A DNA stretch of 64,000 nucleotides from JAIBJN01 sp963775395 (GCA_963775395.1 CAVZIX010000004.1:246722-310721); one strand, 5' to 3'. Shown: positions 1-8,380, numbered from the stretch's first letter. Notes: generated by a model from the letters alone, not told the origin. Numbers and translations are program-made.

Positions 1-1
1 C

Positions 2-100
2 AAGGCCCACTGGCGTCGCGTCCGCGCGCTCGTCGTGCGCATTCTCGCCGTGGACGCTGCCGGGAACCGCAGCCGGCTCGTCTTCGGCCGCGCCGGTTAG
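2..100 (+). CDS. 3' end of an unidentified, probably secreted protein (partial)
   Basis: Only the last 32 residues are in the window, in frame from base 2 to a TAG at 98-100. The tail contains DAAGNRSR, a pattern common at the end of fibronectin-III or Ig-like beta-sandwich domains of secreted proteins. That family hint is weak and I assign no function. The stop codon overlaps the stop of the convergent biotin ligase gene. It could also be a chance open frame, since the 5' part cannot be seen. Confidence 0.45.
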   Translation, partial: KAHWRRVRALVVRILAVDAAGNRSRLVFGRAG

Positions 101-843
101 CGCTCGAACAGAACCTCGCCGCTCTCCACTATGCGGCGCTCGTGGCCGATCTCGACCTCGAGCCTGCCGCTGCGGTCGATCGCGACCCCGACGGCGCTCT
201 CGCCGTCGACGAGCAGGCGCCGGCCACGCAGGAAGTCCCGTGCTCCCAGGCCGTCGTAGATCGCGTCGAGCCCGCCTTCGCGCCACCGGTCGTAGGCCCG
301 CTCGAGCCGCAGGAGCAGGTCGGCCAGGATCGGGGCCCGTTCCCGGCGCACGCCGTCAGTTGTGAGCAGCGAGCCGGGTGCCACCGTCGTGTCGGGAGGA
401 AGCTCGTCTCGGCTCTGGTTGACGTTCAGCCCCATCCCGAGGACGACGCGGCCCTCGGAGGCCTCGGCGAGCACGCCGGCGACCTTGCGCCGGTTGACGA
501 GCACGTCGTTCGGCCACTTGATCTGGGCCGCGAGCTGGGTAGCCGCTTCGACCGTCTCCGCGACGGCGACGCCGCCCACGAGCGAGAGCTCGGGGACGCT
601 TCGCTCCGGCGGCGGCTCGAGCACGACCGAGCAGAGCACGGCAGTGCCCGGCGGGGCGATCCAGGTTCGGCCCAGCCTGCCGCGCCCCCCGGTCTGGACC
701 TCGCAAACGGCCGCGGCGCCCTCCGCGTGGTCTGAGCCGAGGAGCTGCTGGGTGGACTCGCAGGAGCCCTCGTAGAGGTAGGGGCGGCCGAAGCGGCCGG
801 AGAGCAAGGGCTCGACGGTCTCCGGTGTCAGCGCGTCGGCCAT
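97..843 (-). CDS. birA: Biotin--[acetyl-CoA-carboxylase] ligase (monofunctional BirA)
   Basis: Activates biotin with ATP and attaches it to the biotin carrier domain of acyl-CoA carboxylases in the cytoplasm. The 248-residue protein has the biotinyl-5'-AMP binding motif GRGRLGRTW and the KWPNDVLV motif with the catalytic lysine region, followed by the small C-terminal SH3-like domain. It lacks the N-terminal helix-turn-helix of E. coli BirA, so it should be a group I enzyme that is not a repressor (family knowledge). The ATG at 841-843 is the natural start, MADALTPE. It faces away from the accD/accA-containing run, which fits a shared role in malonyl-CoA supply, although accB and accC are not in the window. 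Confidence 0.93.
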   Translation of the reverse strand: MADALTPETVEPLLSGRFGRPYLYEGSCESTQQLLGSDHAEGAAAVCEVQTGGRGRLGRTWIAPPGTAVLCSVVLEPPPERSVPELSLVGGVAVAETVEAATQLAAQIKWPNDVLVNRRKVAGVLAEASEGRVVLGMGLNVNQSRDELPPDTTVAPGSLLTTDGVRRERAPILADLLLRLERAYDRWREGGLDAIYDGLGARDFLRGRRLLVDGESAVGVAIDRSGRLEVEIGHERRIVESGEVLFER

Positions 844-867
844 CCGCGGAACTACACTAACCGGGCC

Positions 868-1485
868 GTGCAACCAGCCGCCACGCCTGCGCGTCAGACC
901 GATCGTGAGCCGTCGTACGGGCGGTTTCACGCGTACCGGAAGCTCAGTGACGTGGACCTCGTCAGCAAGGCAAGGAACGGCGACGGATGGGCGCTCGACG
1001 CGCTCGTCGAACGGCATGCGCCACGCGTGAACCGGCTCGCCGCGCAGCTCATGGGCGATCTCGAGGAGGCGCGGGATGCCGCGCAAGAGTCGCTCGTGAA
1101 GCTTTGCACCCGGTTGCGCCAGTTCCGGGGGGAGGCGCAGTTCGCCACCTGGCTTCACCGCCTGGTCGTGAACACGTGCCGGGATCGCCTCGCACGCCAG
1201 CGCCTCCGTCAGACCGAGCCGCTCTCGCTCGAGGACGAGCCTGCGGGCGAGGACAGCGATCCGTCGCGCGCCGCGATCCTTGCCGACAAGCGTCGGGAGC
1301 TTACGGCCGCGCTCGCGCGGCTGTCCCCGAACCAGCGCGTCGCCGTCGTGCTCCGGGATGTCTTCGGCCTGACCTACGAGGAGATCTCGCGCGTCGCGCG
1401 CATGCCTGTCGGGACCGCGAAGTGCTACGTGCACCGGGCCCGCGCCCGCCTTCGCGTACGGCTGGATGAAACGGCGAACGGGTGA
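868..1485 (+). CDS. ECF-type RNA polymerase sigma factor
   Basis: A 205-residue sigma-70 family protein of extracytoplasmic-function size. Region 2 spans roughly residues 40-110 (ALVERHAPRVNRLA, FATWLHRLVVNTCRDRLARQ). Region 4 lies at about 145-200 and holds the helix-turn-helix FGLTYEEISRVARMPVGTAK. Start is the GTG at 868. No anti-sigma gene is adjacent; the next gene is fabZ, whose possible ATG overlaps this gene's 3' end. It therefore looks co-transcribed with the fatty acid genes and might regulate them, but that is inference. Assignment to the ECF group is firm; the subgroup is not determined. Confidence 0.93.
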   Translation: MQPAATPARQTDREPSYGRFHAYRKLSDVDLVSKARNGDGWALDALVERHAPRVNRLAAQLMGDLEEARDAAQESLVKLCTRLRQFRGEAQFATWLHRLVVNTCRDRLARQRLRQTEPLSLEDEPAGEDSDPSRAAILADKRRELTAALARLSPNQRVAVVLRDVFGLTYEEISRVARMPVGTAKCYVHRARARLRVRLDETANG

Positions 1486-1495
1486 GCCGGCCTCG

Positions 1496-1945
1496 GTGAC
1501 ATACGCACCTCCGCTCGGTCGGCGGGAGATCGAAGAGATCCTCCCGCACCGCGAACCATTCCTGCTGCTCGACGAAGTGATCGAGCTCGAGCCCGGCGTG
1601 CGCGTCGTAGCGCGCAAGCTCGTGCGCGAGGACGAGTGGTACCTCGCAGGGCACTTCCCCGGGCGCCCGATCATGCCCGGCGTCCTCATGGTCGAGGCCA
1701 TGGCCCAGACCGGCGCGGTCGCCGTCCTCTCCGACGAGGAGAACCGCGGCAAGCTCGCCCTCTTCGCAGGCATCGACGACGTGCGCTTCAAGCGCATCGT
1801 CGTCCCGGGGGACGAGCTGGAGCTGACGTGCGAGCTGGAGCGCGTCCGCGGTCCCGTCGGCCGCGGGAAGGCAACGGCCACCGTGGGCGGAAAGCTCGCC
1901 GTGCGCGGGACGCTGACCTTCGCGGTCACCGAGGGCGACGAATGA
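1496..1945 (+). CDS. fabZ: 3-hydroxyacyl-[acyl-carrier-protein] dehydratase FabZ
   Basis: Removes water from 3-hydroxyacyl-ACP to give trans-2-enoyl-ACP in type II fatty acid elongation. The hot-dog fold signature is clear: EILPHREPFLLLDEV near the N-terminus and GHFPGRPIMPGVLMVEAMAQ, whose His is catalytic. I place the start at the GTG at 1496, which gives MTYAPPLGRREIEEIL, the usual FabZ beginning. An ATG at 1466 in the same frame would add ten residues and overlap the sigma gene. The stop TGA overlaps the fabH ATG (ATGA at 1942-1945), so translation is probably coupled. Confidence 0.94.
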   Translation: MTYAPPLGRREIEEILPHREPFLLLDEVIELEPGVRVVARKLVREDEWYLAGHFPGRPIMPGVLMVEAMAQTGAVAVLSDEENRGKLALFAGIDDVRFKRIVVPGDELELTCELERVRGPVGRGKATATVGGKLAVRGTLTFAVTEGDE

Positions 1946-2955
1946 TCGGGAACGTCTCCGGCAACGGGATCACGGTCGGGATCACCGGCGTCGGCGCCTA
2001 CCTCCCCGACAAGGTGCTGACGAACGCCGACCTCGAGGCCATGGTGGACACGTCCGACGAGTGGATCACGACCCGGACGGGGATCAAGGAACGCCGCATC
2101 GCGGCGCCGAGCCAGGCCGCGAGCGACCTGGCGTTCCCCGCGGCGCGCGAGGCGCTCGAGCATGCCGGGGTCGATCCGCAGGACCTCGATCTCGTCATCG
2201 TCGCCACGGCCACACCCGACATGCTCTTCCCGGCGACCGCGGCGTTGGTCGCGGACGAGCTCGGGGCCAGGAAGGCGGCGGCGTACGACCTGCTCGCCGG
2301 CTGCACGGGCTTCGTCTACGCGCTCTCGCAGGCCTACGGGATGGTCGCCACGGGTCTCTCGAAGCGCGCGCTGATCGTCGGCACCGAGGTTCTCTCGAAG
2401 ATCACGAACTGGCAGGACCGGTCGACCTGCATCCTGTTCGGCGACGGCTCGGGAGCGGCAGTGCTCGAGCCCGTCGCCAAGGGAGGAATCGCCGGCTTCG
2501 AGCTGGGCGCCGACGGCGCCGGCGGGCCTGACCTCTGCGTCCCTGCCGGCGGCTCGCGCAGGCCGGTCTCGCCGGAGGTGCTCGAGGAGGAGGCGCAGTT
2601 CATCAAGATGAACGGCGCCGAGGTCTTCCGCTTTGCCACCCGGGTCATGGTCACCTCGGCGGAGGAGCTTCTGGCCGAGTGCGGCGCGACGGTCGAGGAC
2701 ATCGATCTCTACGTGCCCCACCAGGCGAACAAGCGGATCGTCGACCACGCGGTCAAGAACCTCGGGCTCGATCCGGAGAAGGTGCTGATGAACATCGACC
2801 GGTACGGAAACACCTCCTCTGCCTCCATCCCCATCTGCCTCGCCGAGGCACGGGAAAAGGGGTTGCTCGAAGAGGGGACGCGTGTGCTCGTGAGCGCGGT
2901 TGGCGCCGGCCTCACCTGGGGCTCGGCCTACATGACCTGGACGTCGAGGAACTGA
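1942..2955 (+). CDS. fabH: Beta-ketoacyl-ACP synthase III FabH
   Basis: Condenses a short acyl-CoA primer with malonyl-ACP and so starts each fatty acid chain; primer choice determines straight or branched chains. The 337-residue thiolase-fold protein carries the active-site Cys121 in AGCTGFVYAL, the His of VPHQANKRIV and the Asn of GNTSSASIP, the complete C-H-N triad. The start at 1942 follows from the ATGA overlap with fabZ; the open frame extends further upstream, but over fabZ. It sits second in the fab run, followed 14 bases later by fabD with a strong purine-rich ribosome site. Confidence 0.95.
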   Translation: MIGNVSGNGITVGITGVGAYLPDKVLTNADLEAMVDTSDEWITTRTGIKERRIAAPSQAASDLAFPAAREALEHAGVDPQDLDLVIVATATPDMLFPATAALVADELGARKAAAYDLLAGCTGFVYALSQAYGMVATGLSKRALIVGTEVLSKITNWQDRSTCILFGDGSGAAVLEPVAKGGIAGFELGADGAGGPDLCVPAGGSRRPVSPEVLEEEAQFIKMNGAEVFRFATRVMVTSAEELLAECGATVEDIDLYVPHQANKRIVDHAVKNLGLDPEKVLMNIDRYGNTSSASIPICLAEAREKGLLEEGTRVLVSAVGAGLTWGSAYMTWTSRN

Positions 2956-2969
2956 GTAGGAGAGGAGAG

Positions 2970-3893
2970 ATGAAGATCGCATTCTGCTTCCCGGGCCAGG
3001 GATCGCAGACCGAGGGGATGGGCAGCGCCATTGCCGAGGAGTTCCCGGCGGCGCGAGCTGTGTACGACGAGGCTTCCGAAGCCGTGGGCTTCGACGTGGC
3101 GAAGCTGTGCTTCGAAGGATCGATCGAGGACCTGACCCGCACCGAGCTCCAGCAGCCGGCGCTGGTGGCGACCTCGATCGCGTGCCTGCGTGCGGTCGAG
3201 ACGCTCGGCATCCAGCCGCACTACGTCGTCGGTCATTCCGTGGGCGAGTACTCGGCGCTCGCGGCGGCCGGCGCGATCCAGGCCGGCCCGGCGGTCGCCC
3301 TCGTGCGCGAGCGCGGCGAAGCGATGGCGGAGGCCGCACAGGAGACCCCTGGGGCGATGGCCGCCATCCTGGGGCTCGAGGACTCGGTGATAGAAGAGCT
3401 CTGCGAGCACATCGAGGGCGTCTGGCCGGCGAACTACAACTGCCCCGGCCAGGTCGTCGTCTCGGGTGAGAACGCTGCCGTCGACAAGCTCATCGCGGAG
3501 GCCACCGCCAGGGGGGCGCGAAAGACCGTCAAGCTGCGGGTCAGCGGTGGCTTCCACAGCCCGCTCGTGGCCCGCGCCGCCGAGCGGCTGCGCCCGGCGC
3601 TCGCGAAGGTGCACTGGCGCGATCCGGTCACCCCGTACATGTCCACCGTCTCGGCCAGGCTCGAGGACGCGCATCGGATTGCGGGGCTTCTCGCGGAGCA
3701 GCTGACGGCACCGGTTCGCTTCACGCAGGCCGTCCGCGGTCTCGTGAAGGACGGTGTGGAGACGTTCGTCGAGATCGGTCCCGGCCAGGTCCTCGGCGGC
3801 CTTCTGCGCCGGTGCGACCGGTCGTTGCGCACGATCTCCGTCGGCGACCCGGAGTCTCTCCGCAAGCTCGAGGACACGCTGTCGGCCGCATGA
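2970..3893 (+). CDS. fabD: [Acyl-carrier-protein] S-malonyltransferase FabD
   Basis: Moves the malonyl group from malonyl-CoA to ACP, feeding FabH and FabF. The 307-residue protein starts with the family signature FPGQGSQ and has the nucleophile Ser90 in GHSVGEYSAL and the catalytic His in SGGFHSPL. The start ATG at 2970 is preceded by an excellent GGAGAGGAGAG ribosome binding site. The gene is followed by 133 bases with two perfect hairpins before fabG, so transcription may partly end here. In many bacteria acpP would follow fabD or fabG; no acpP-like frame is present in this gap. Confidence 0.96.
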   Translation: MKIAFCFPGQGSQTEGMGSAIAEEFPAARAVYDEASEAVGFDVAKLCFEGSIEDLTRTELQQPALVATSIACLRAVETLGIQPHYVVGHSVGEYSALAAAGAIQAGPAVALVRERGEAMAEAAQETPGAMAAILGLEDSVIEELCEHIEGVWPANYNCPGQVVVSGENAAVDKLIAEATARGARKTVKLRVSGGFHSPLVARAAERLRPALAKVHWRDPVTPYMSTVSARLEDAHRIAGLLAEQLTAPVRFTQAVRGLVKDGVETFVEIGPGQVLGGLLRRCDRSLRTISVGDPESLRKLEDTLSAA

Positions 3894-3918
3894 GCGTCGC
3901 GCGCCTTCGGCCCGCTCC

Positions 3919-3945
3919 CGTGGGGGAAACCATGTTTCCCCCACG
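3919..3945. repeat. Perfect hairpin 1 between fabD and fabG
   Basis: An 11-bp perfect stem, CGTGGGGGAAA at 3919-3929 pairing with TTTCCCCCACG at 3935-3945, encloses a 5-base loop. It has no long T tract after it on either strand, so a classical intrinsic terminator is not obvious. It could act as an RNA processing site, an attenuator or a dispersed palindromic element. Confidence 0.7.
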
Positions 3946-3964
3946 AGCCCCCTTCTTTGATGCA

Positions 3965-3990
3965 GTGAGGGAACCTCCCGGTTCCCTCAC
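3965..3990. repeat. Perfect hairpin 2 between fabD and fabG
   Basis: A second 11-bp perfect stem, GTGAGGGAACC at 3965-3975 with GGTTCCCTCAC at 3980-3990, encloses a 4-base loop. It lies 19 bases after hairpin 1 and has a related but not identical sequence (GTGrGGGrA core). The fabG start is 36 bases downstream. Confidence 0.7.
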
Positions 3991-4026
3991 ACACCCTCCA
4001 CCCGCTCATAGACCAATGTTTGGCCC

Positions 4027-4767
4027 ATGAGCGGGTACGCCTCGCTCCAGGGAAAGGTCGCGCTTGTCACCGGAGGATCGCGCGGCATCGGCGCCGCCAT
4101 CTCGCGCGAGCTCGGCACCGCGGGCGCGCGTGTGGCGGTCAACTACCGCTCCGGGAAGGACGCCGCCGAGGAGATCGCCTCCGAGATCGGCGGCATCGCC
4201 CTGGCGGCGAACGTCGGCGACCCGGCGGAGGCCAAGGAGCTGATCGAACGCGTCGAGTCCGAGCTCGGCGATGTCGACGTCCTGGTCAACAATGCCGGCA
4301 TCACCCGCGACACGCTCATCGCCCGCATGAGCGACCAGGAGTGGGAGGAGGTCATCGAGACGAACCTCCGCGGGACGTTCAACACCTGCCGAGCCGTGGC
4401 GCGAAAGATGCTCAAACGCCGCTCCGGGGCGATCGTGAACCTGACGAGCGTGGTCGGCATCCACGGCAATCCAGGCCAGGCGAACTACGCGGCGTCGAAG
4501 GCGGGCATCATCGGGCTCACGAAGGCTCTCGCGCGCGAGCTCGGCTCCCGGGGAGTGCGCGTGAACGCCGTCGCGCCGGGTTACATCGCAACCGAGCTGA
4601 CCGACGTCCTCTCGGAGGAGATCCGCGGCGCGATTCTCGCGAACACGCCCATGGGCCGGCTCGGGAGCCCGGAGGACGTGGCCGCTGCGGTACGCTTTCT
4701 CTGCTCGGACGAGGCCGCGTTCATCACGGGCGATGTGCTGCTCGTCGACGGCGGACTGGGGATGTAG
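4027..4767 (+). CDS. fabG: 3-oxoacyl-[acyl-carrier-protein] reductase FabG
   Basis: NADPH-dependent reduction of 3-oxoacyl-ACP to 3-hydroxyacyl-ACP. The 246-residue short-chain dehydrogenase has the cofactor motif TGGSRGIG (residues 15-22), the structural NNAG (88-91) and the catalytic set Ser141, Tyr154, Lys158 in YAASK. The C-terminus ITGDVLLVDGGLGM is typical of FabG rather than a general SDR. It is 2 bases from fabF, so the two are surely translated together. The two hairpins upstream separate it from fabD. The local ribosome site is poor, which may mean reliance on an upstream leader. Confidence 0.95.
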   Translation: MSGYASLQGKVALVTGGSRGIGAAISRELGTAGARVAVNYRSGKDAAEEIASEIGGIALAANVGDPAEAKELIERVESELGDVDVLVNNAGITRDTLIARMSDQEWEEVIETNLRGTFNTCRAVARKMLKRRSGAIVNLTSVVGIHGNPGQANYAASKAGIIGLTKALARELGSRGVRVNAVAPGYIATELTDVLSEEIRGAILANTPMGRLGSPEDVAAAVRFLCSDEAAFITGDVLLVDGGLGM

Positions 4768-4769
4768 CG

Positions 4770-6023
4770 ATGGCTTCGGAGAACGGACGCAGAGTCGTCA
4801 TCACAGGCATGGGGGCCGTGACCCCCCTCGGCAACGATGCCGAGACGTTCTGGGAGAACCTGACGGCCGGGAAGGGCGGTGCAGCTCCGATCACGGCGTT
4901 CGACCCGTCCGAGTTCGCGGTGCACTTCGCGTGCGAGCTGAAGGACTTCGAGCCGACGAAGTGGATCGAGCACCGCAAGGCGCGGCGGATGGATCGCTTT
5001 GCGCAGATGATCATCGCCGCGGCCCGGATGGCCGAGGAGGATTCGGGCATCGACATCGAGGGCGAGACCGAGCGCACGGGTGTCTCGGTCGCGACCGGGA
5101 TCGGCGGCCTCCAGAGCTTCCAGAACTGCTACGACCAGCTGCTCGAGCGAGGGCCCGACCGTATCAACCCGCTGGCGATCACCGCGATCATCCCCAACAT
5201 GGGCGCCGCCTGGGTCTCGATGGAGCTCGGGGCGCGTGGGCCGCTCGCGTCCGAGTGCACGGCGTGCGCCGCTTCCAACATGGCGATCGGGGATGCGATG
5301 GACGCGATCCGGCTCAACCGTGCCGACGTGATGCTCGCCGGCGGCACCGAGGCCGGGATCACGAAGGTCGGCATCGGCGGCTTCTCTGCCATGCGTGCGC
5401 TCTCGCGCCGCAACGACGACCCCGTCGCCGCCAGCCGCCCGTTCGACGCCGAGCGCGACGGGTTCGTGATGGGCGAAGCGGGTGGGATCGTCGTGCTCGA
5501 GGAGCTCGAGCACGCGAAGAAGCGCGACGCGAAGATCTACGCGGAGCTCGTCGGCTACGGGCTCTCCTCCGACGCGCAGCACATCACCGAGCCCGACCCG
5601 ACCGGCCGGCATCCGGCGCGGGCGATGCAGATGGCGATGGACGACGCCGGCATCACCTCCGATCAGATCGACTACATCAATGCTCACGGGACGTCGACGC
5701 CGCTCGGCGACTCGGCCGAGACGCGCGTGATCAAGGTCGCCCTCGGTGAGGAGAAGGCGCGCAAGACGCCCATCTCCTCCACGAAGGGCGCGACCGGGCA
5801 CTGCCTGGGCGCGTCGGGGGCGATCGAAGCGATCATCACCACACTCGCCGTCCAGCGTGACGTCGTGCCGCCGACCATCAACTACGAGGTGCCCGATCCG
5901 GCGTGTGACCTCGACTACATTCCGAACGAGTCGAGGGAGTGGACGACGGACATCGCGCTCTCGAACAACTTCGGCTTCGGCGGCCACAACGCCTGCCTCG
6001 TGATCAAGAAGTTCAACAGCTGA
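4770..6023 (+). CDS. fabF: Beta-ketoacyl-ACP synthase II FabF
   Basis: Elongating condensing enzyme: acyl-ACP plus malonyl-ACP gives 3-oxoacyl-ACP with loss of CO2. The 417-residue thiolase-fold protein has the nucleophile Cys166 in ECTACAASNM and the two histidines in INAHGTSTPLGDS and TGHCLGASGA. The C-terminal NNFGFGGHNACLV is the usual gating-loop/Phe region. The start ATG at 4770 follows the fabG stop immediately. fabZ, fabH, fabD, fabG and fabF here provide every type II step except the carrier protein and the enoyl reductase. Confidence 0.96.
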   Translation: MASENGRRVVITGMGAVTPLGNDAETFWENLTAGKGGAAPITAFDPSEFAVHFACELKDFEPTKWIEHRKARRMDRFAQMIIAAARMAEEDSGIDIEGETERTGVSVATGIGGLQSFQNCYDQLLERGPDRINPLAITAIIPNMGAAWVSMELGARGPLASECTACAASNMAIGDAMDAIRLNRADVMLAGGTEAGITKVGIGGFSAMRALSRRNDDPVAASRPFDAERDGFVMGEAGGIVVLEELEHAKKRDAKIYAELVGYGLSSDAQHITEPDPTGRHPARAMQMAMDDAGITSDQIDYINAHGTSTPLGDSAETRVIKVALGEEKARKTPISSTKGATGHCLGASGAIEAIITTLAVQRDVVPPTINYEVPDPACDLDYIPNESREWTTDIALSNNFGFGGHNACLVIKKFNS

Positions 6024-6032
6024 GCGACACCC

Positions 6033-6710
6033 ATGTCTGAGCGCTGGGCCACGTTCGACTGCTACGGCACGCTCGTCGACTGGGAGGGCGGGATCGGCGG
6101 CGAGCTTGCCCGCATCTGGCCGGGCGAGGACGCCGACAGGCTCCGCGAGCGTTACCACGAGATCGAGCCGAGGGTGCAGCTCGAAGGCTCGCTCCCGTAT
6201 CGCGAGGTGCTGCGCCAGGCGCTCGTCCTGCTCGCCGAGAGCGAGGGGCTCGACCTTCCGGCGAGCGAGGAGCCCGCGCTCGGCGAATCCCTGCCGCGCT
6301 GGCCGGTCTTCCCCGAGGTCCCCGGCGCGCTCGCCGAGCTGCGCGAACGGGGCTGGAAGCTCGTCCCGCTCTCGAACACCGATCCAGACTTCCTCGACGC
6401 CTCGATGCAGGCGATCGGCGTTCCCTTCGACGGGACCGTCGTCGCGGGCGAGATCGGCTCCTACAAGCCCGCGCATGGGCACTGGGAGGTGTTCTACGAG
6501 CGTTTCGGCGCGGATCCGGAGCGCCACGTCCACGTGGCGGCGAGCCTGTTCCACGACATTGCGCCCGCGGCCGAGCTCGGGATCACGGCCGTGTGGATCA
6601 ATCGTCTGGACGAGACGAGCGACCTTCCGCGGGCGGCCGAGCTCCCCGATCTCGCGCGCCTGCCCGAGACCCTCGAGTCGGTGCTGCCGGACCCCGACGG
6701 CTCGCGGTAG
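6033..6710 (+). CDS. HAD-superfamily hydrolase, haloacid dehalogenase type II-like
   Basis: A 225-residue HAD hydrolase with nucleophile Asp9 in TFDCYGTLVDW, Ser/Thr motif II in VPLSNTD, the Lys of SYKPAHGHW and the acidic motif IV near ASLFHDIAPAAELG. The CYGTLVDW wording and the cap region are those of the 2-haloacid dehalogenase type II branch; many such proteins are phosphatases of unknown substrate, so the reaction is not fixed. It starts 9 bases after fabF and is followed 10 bases later by the ureohydrolase, within the same directional run. The link with lipid synthesis is positional only. Confidence 0.85.
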   Translation: MSERWATFDCYGTLVDWEGGIGGELARIWPGEDADRLRERYHEIEPRVQLEGSLPYREVLRQALVLLAESEGLDLPASEEPALGESLPRWPVFPEVPGALAELRERGWKLVPLSNTDPDFLDASMQAIGVPFDGTVVAGEIGSYKPAHGHWEVFYERFGADPERHVHVAASLFHDIAPAAELGITAVWINRLDETSDLPRAAELPDLARLPETLESVLPDPDGSR

Positions 6711-6720
6711 CCTGAGCTCG

Positions 6721-7503
6721 ATGTCGCGCCTCCGGGCCCGCTGCCCCGACTGCAGGACGCTCACCGCCGTCGCCCTCGAGGCCGGCGAGTACGAGTGCCA
6801 CTCCTGCGGAAGCACGTTCGCCGCGGGGCTCGTGCGCGTTCCGCGCGCGTGGGGCACCGACGGCGAATCGATGGCGGAGGCCGCGTTCCTCCCGCTTCCG
6901 TACCCCGAGGCGGCCGTCGTCGACGAGGACTCGCTGACGGAGCAGAACCTCGCTCTTGCCGCAGGACTGCCGGACTTGCCGTTGGTCCTCGGCGGGTGCT
7001 GCTGCTCGCACGTCGGCGCCGTCGAGGGGCTGGCAACAAGGCACGGACGGCTCGCGGTCGTCTGGTTCGACGCGCACGGCGACCTGAACACGCCGGAGAC
7101 CTCTCCGAGCGGGAACACGTGGGGGATGCCCTTGCGGATGCTGCTCGACTCGGGGACGGTCGAGCCGGCCGACGTCGCGCTCGTCGGCGCCCGCAACCTC
7201 GACCAGCCGGAGGTCGAGTTCATCGCCGCCTGCGGCCTGCACACGGACGAGGCGGGCGTGGACCGGGCGCTCGAGGGCGTGGACGCGGTCTATGTGGCCT
7301 TCGACGTCGACGTGCTCGACCCTGACGACGACGTCGTCCCGTTCATGCCCGAGCCGGGCGGCCTCACGCTCGTCGAGTCGGCCGCCATGCTGCGCAGGAT
7401 CGTCGCCGAGCGACCGCTCGCCGGCGCCGGGCTCACCGGCGTCGCCAACACCCCCGGGAACGCGGAGCCGCTCGTCCGCGTGGCCCAGGCGCTCGGGCTG
7501 TAG
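6721..7503 (+). CDS. Arginase/agmatinase-family ureohydrolase with N-terminal zinc ribbon
   Basis: A 260-residue protein. Residues 8-29 contain CPDC and CHSC spaced as C-x2-C-x14-C-x2-C, a probable zinc ribbon. From about residue 80 it has the ureohydrolase fold: GGCCCSHVGA in place of the usual GGDHS (His kept), VWFDAHGDLNTPE, and AFDVDVLDPD. The manganese ligands His, Asp-x-His-x-Asp and Asp-x-Asp are therefore present, so a metal-dependent hydrolase of a guanidino or related C-N bond is likely. The substrate cannot be read. The loop GNTWGMPLR is as in formiminoglutamase/arginase relatives. It lies between fabF-HAD and accD. Confidence 0.85.
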   Translation: MSRLRARCPDCRTLTAVALEAGEYECHSCGSTFAAGLVRVPRAWGTDGESMAEAAFLPLPYPEAAVVDEDSLTEQNLALAAGLPDLPLVLGGCCCSHVGAVEGLATRHGRLAVVWFDAHGDLNTPETSPSGNTWGMPLRMLLDSGTVEPADVALVGARNLDQPEVEFIAACGLHTDEAGVDRALEGVDAVYVAFDVDVLDPDDDVVPFMPEPGGLTLVESAAMLRRIVAERPLAGAGLTGVANTPGNAEPLVRVAQALGL

Positions 7504-7534
7504 GCCGGGCCGAAGCCCGTAAGATAGGCCGGTC

Positions 7535-8380
7535 ATGGAAGGCCGCATCGACGTGACCGTCGAGAACCGTGGAGCGGAGCGGGACCAGGACGGGAAGCGG
7601 CATCCCAACACCTGTCCTCGCTGCCACTCGCACTATCGCGAGGACGAGCTCGAGGCCACGCTCAGAGTGTGTCCCCAGTGCTCGCACCATTTTCCCGTGC
7701 GTGCGCGGGACCGGGTCGCGCAGCTCGCCGATCGGGGCACGTTCGCCGAGGAGGACGCCGGCCTCCGCTCGGACGACCCGCTCAAGTTCTTCGACCTGCG
7801 CGCCTACACCGAGCGCCTGGCCGAGGCCGAGGTCGCGACGGGTCTCGGCGACGCGATCATCGCCGGCCGGGCCGCGATCGAGCGGAGACCCTGTGAGCTC
7901 GCGGTCATGGACTTCGCGTTCATGGGCGGCTCGATGGGCAGCACCGTGGGCGAGAAGTTCGCGCGCGCCTGTGAGCGCGCCGCCTCGCGCCAGGCGCCGC
8001 TCGTGTGCGTCACCGCCTCGGGCGGCGCGCGGATGCAGGAAGGAATCCTCTCGCTCATGCAGCTGCCGAAGACCGTGTGCGCGGTGGACGAGCTCCGCGA
8101 GGCGCGCAGCGCCTTCATCTCCGTCATGACCCACCCGACGACCGCCGGCGTCCTGGCGAGCTTCGCCAGCCTGGGCGACGTGATCGTCTCCGAGCCGGGC
8201 GCGCTCCTCGCGTTCACCGGTCCGCGGGTCGTCCAGCAGACCACGCGCGAGAAGCTTCCGGACGACTTCGGCCTCGCCGAGTCGAACGCGCGCTTCGGGC
8301 ACATCGACGCCATCGTGCCGCGCGCCGAGCTGCGGCCGTTCGTCGGCCGGTTGCTCGCGATGTTCTCGCGGGAATCGTGA
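7535..8380 (+). CDS. accD: Acetyl-CoA carboxylase carboxyltransferase subunit beta
   Basis: With AccA it forms the carboxyltransferase that moves CO2 from biotin to acetyl-CoA, making malonyl-CoA. The 281-residue protein has the N-terminal zinc finger Cys27, Cys30, Cys46, Cys49 (CPRC, CPQC) and the crotonase-type core with FMGGSMGSTVGEKF and ASGGARMQEG, typical of bacterial AccD. Its TGA is shared with the accA start (GTGA at 8377-8380), so the subunits are made in step. Having the two-gene form rather than a fused AccD5-type carboxylase is informative about the lineage. Confidence 0.95.
   Translation: MEGRIDVTVENRGAERDQDGKRHPNTCPRCHSHYREDELEATLRVCPQCSHHFPVRARDRVAQLADRGTFAEEDAGLRSDDPLKFFDLRAYTERLAEAEVATGLGDAIIAGRAAIERRPCELAVMDFAFMGGSMGSTVGEKFARACERAASRQAPLVCVTASGGARMQEGILSLMQLPKTVCAVDELREARSAFISVMTHPTTAGVLASFASLGDVIVSEPGALLAFTGPRVVQQTTREKLPDDFGLAESNARFGHIDAIVPRAELRPFVGRLLAMFSRES

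Noticed and set aside
844..3339. Very long reverse-strand open frame continuing upstream of birA across the fab genes
   Set aside because: It is antisense to the sigma, fabZ, fabH and fabD genes, gives arginine/proline-rich low-complexity sequence and has no domain; only the birA part is real.
4581..7244. Reverse-strand open frame of nearly 900 codons
   Set aside because: Fully antisense to fabG, fabF, the HAD gene and the ureohydrolase, which all have clear motifs; typical GC-rich shadow.
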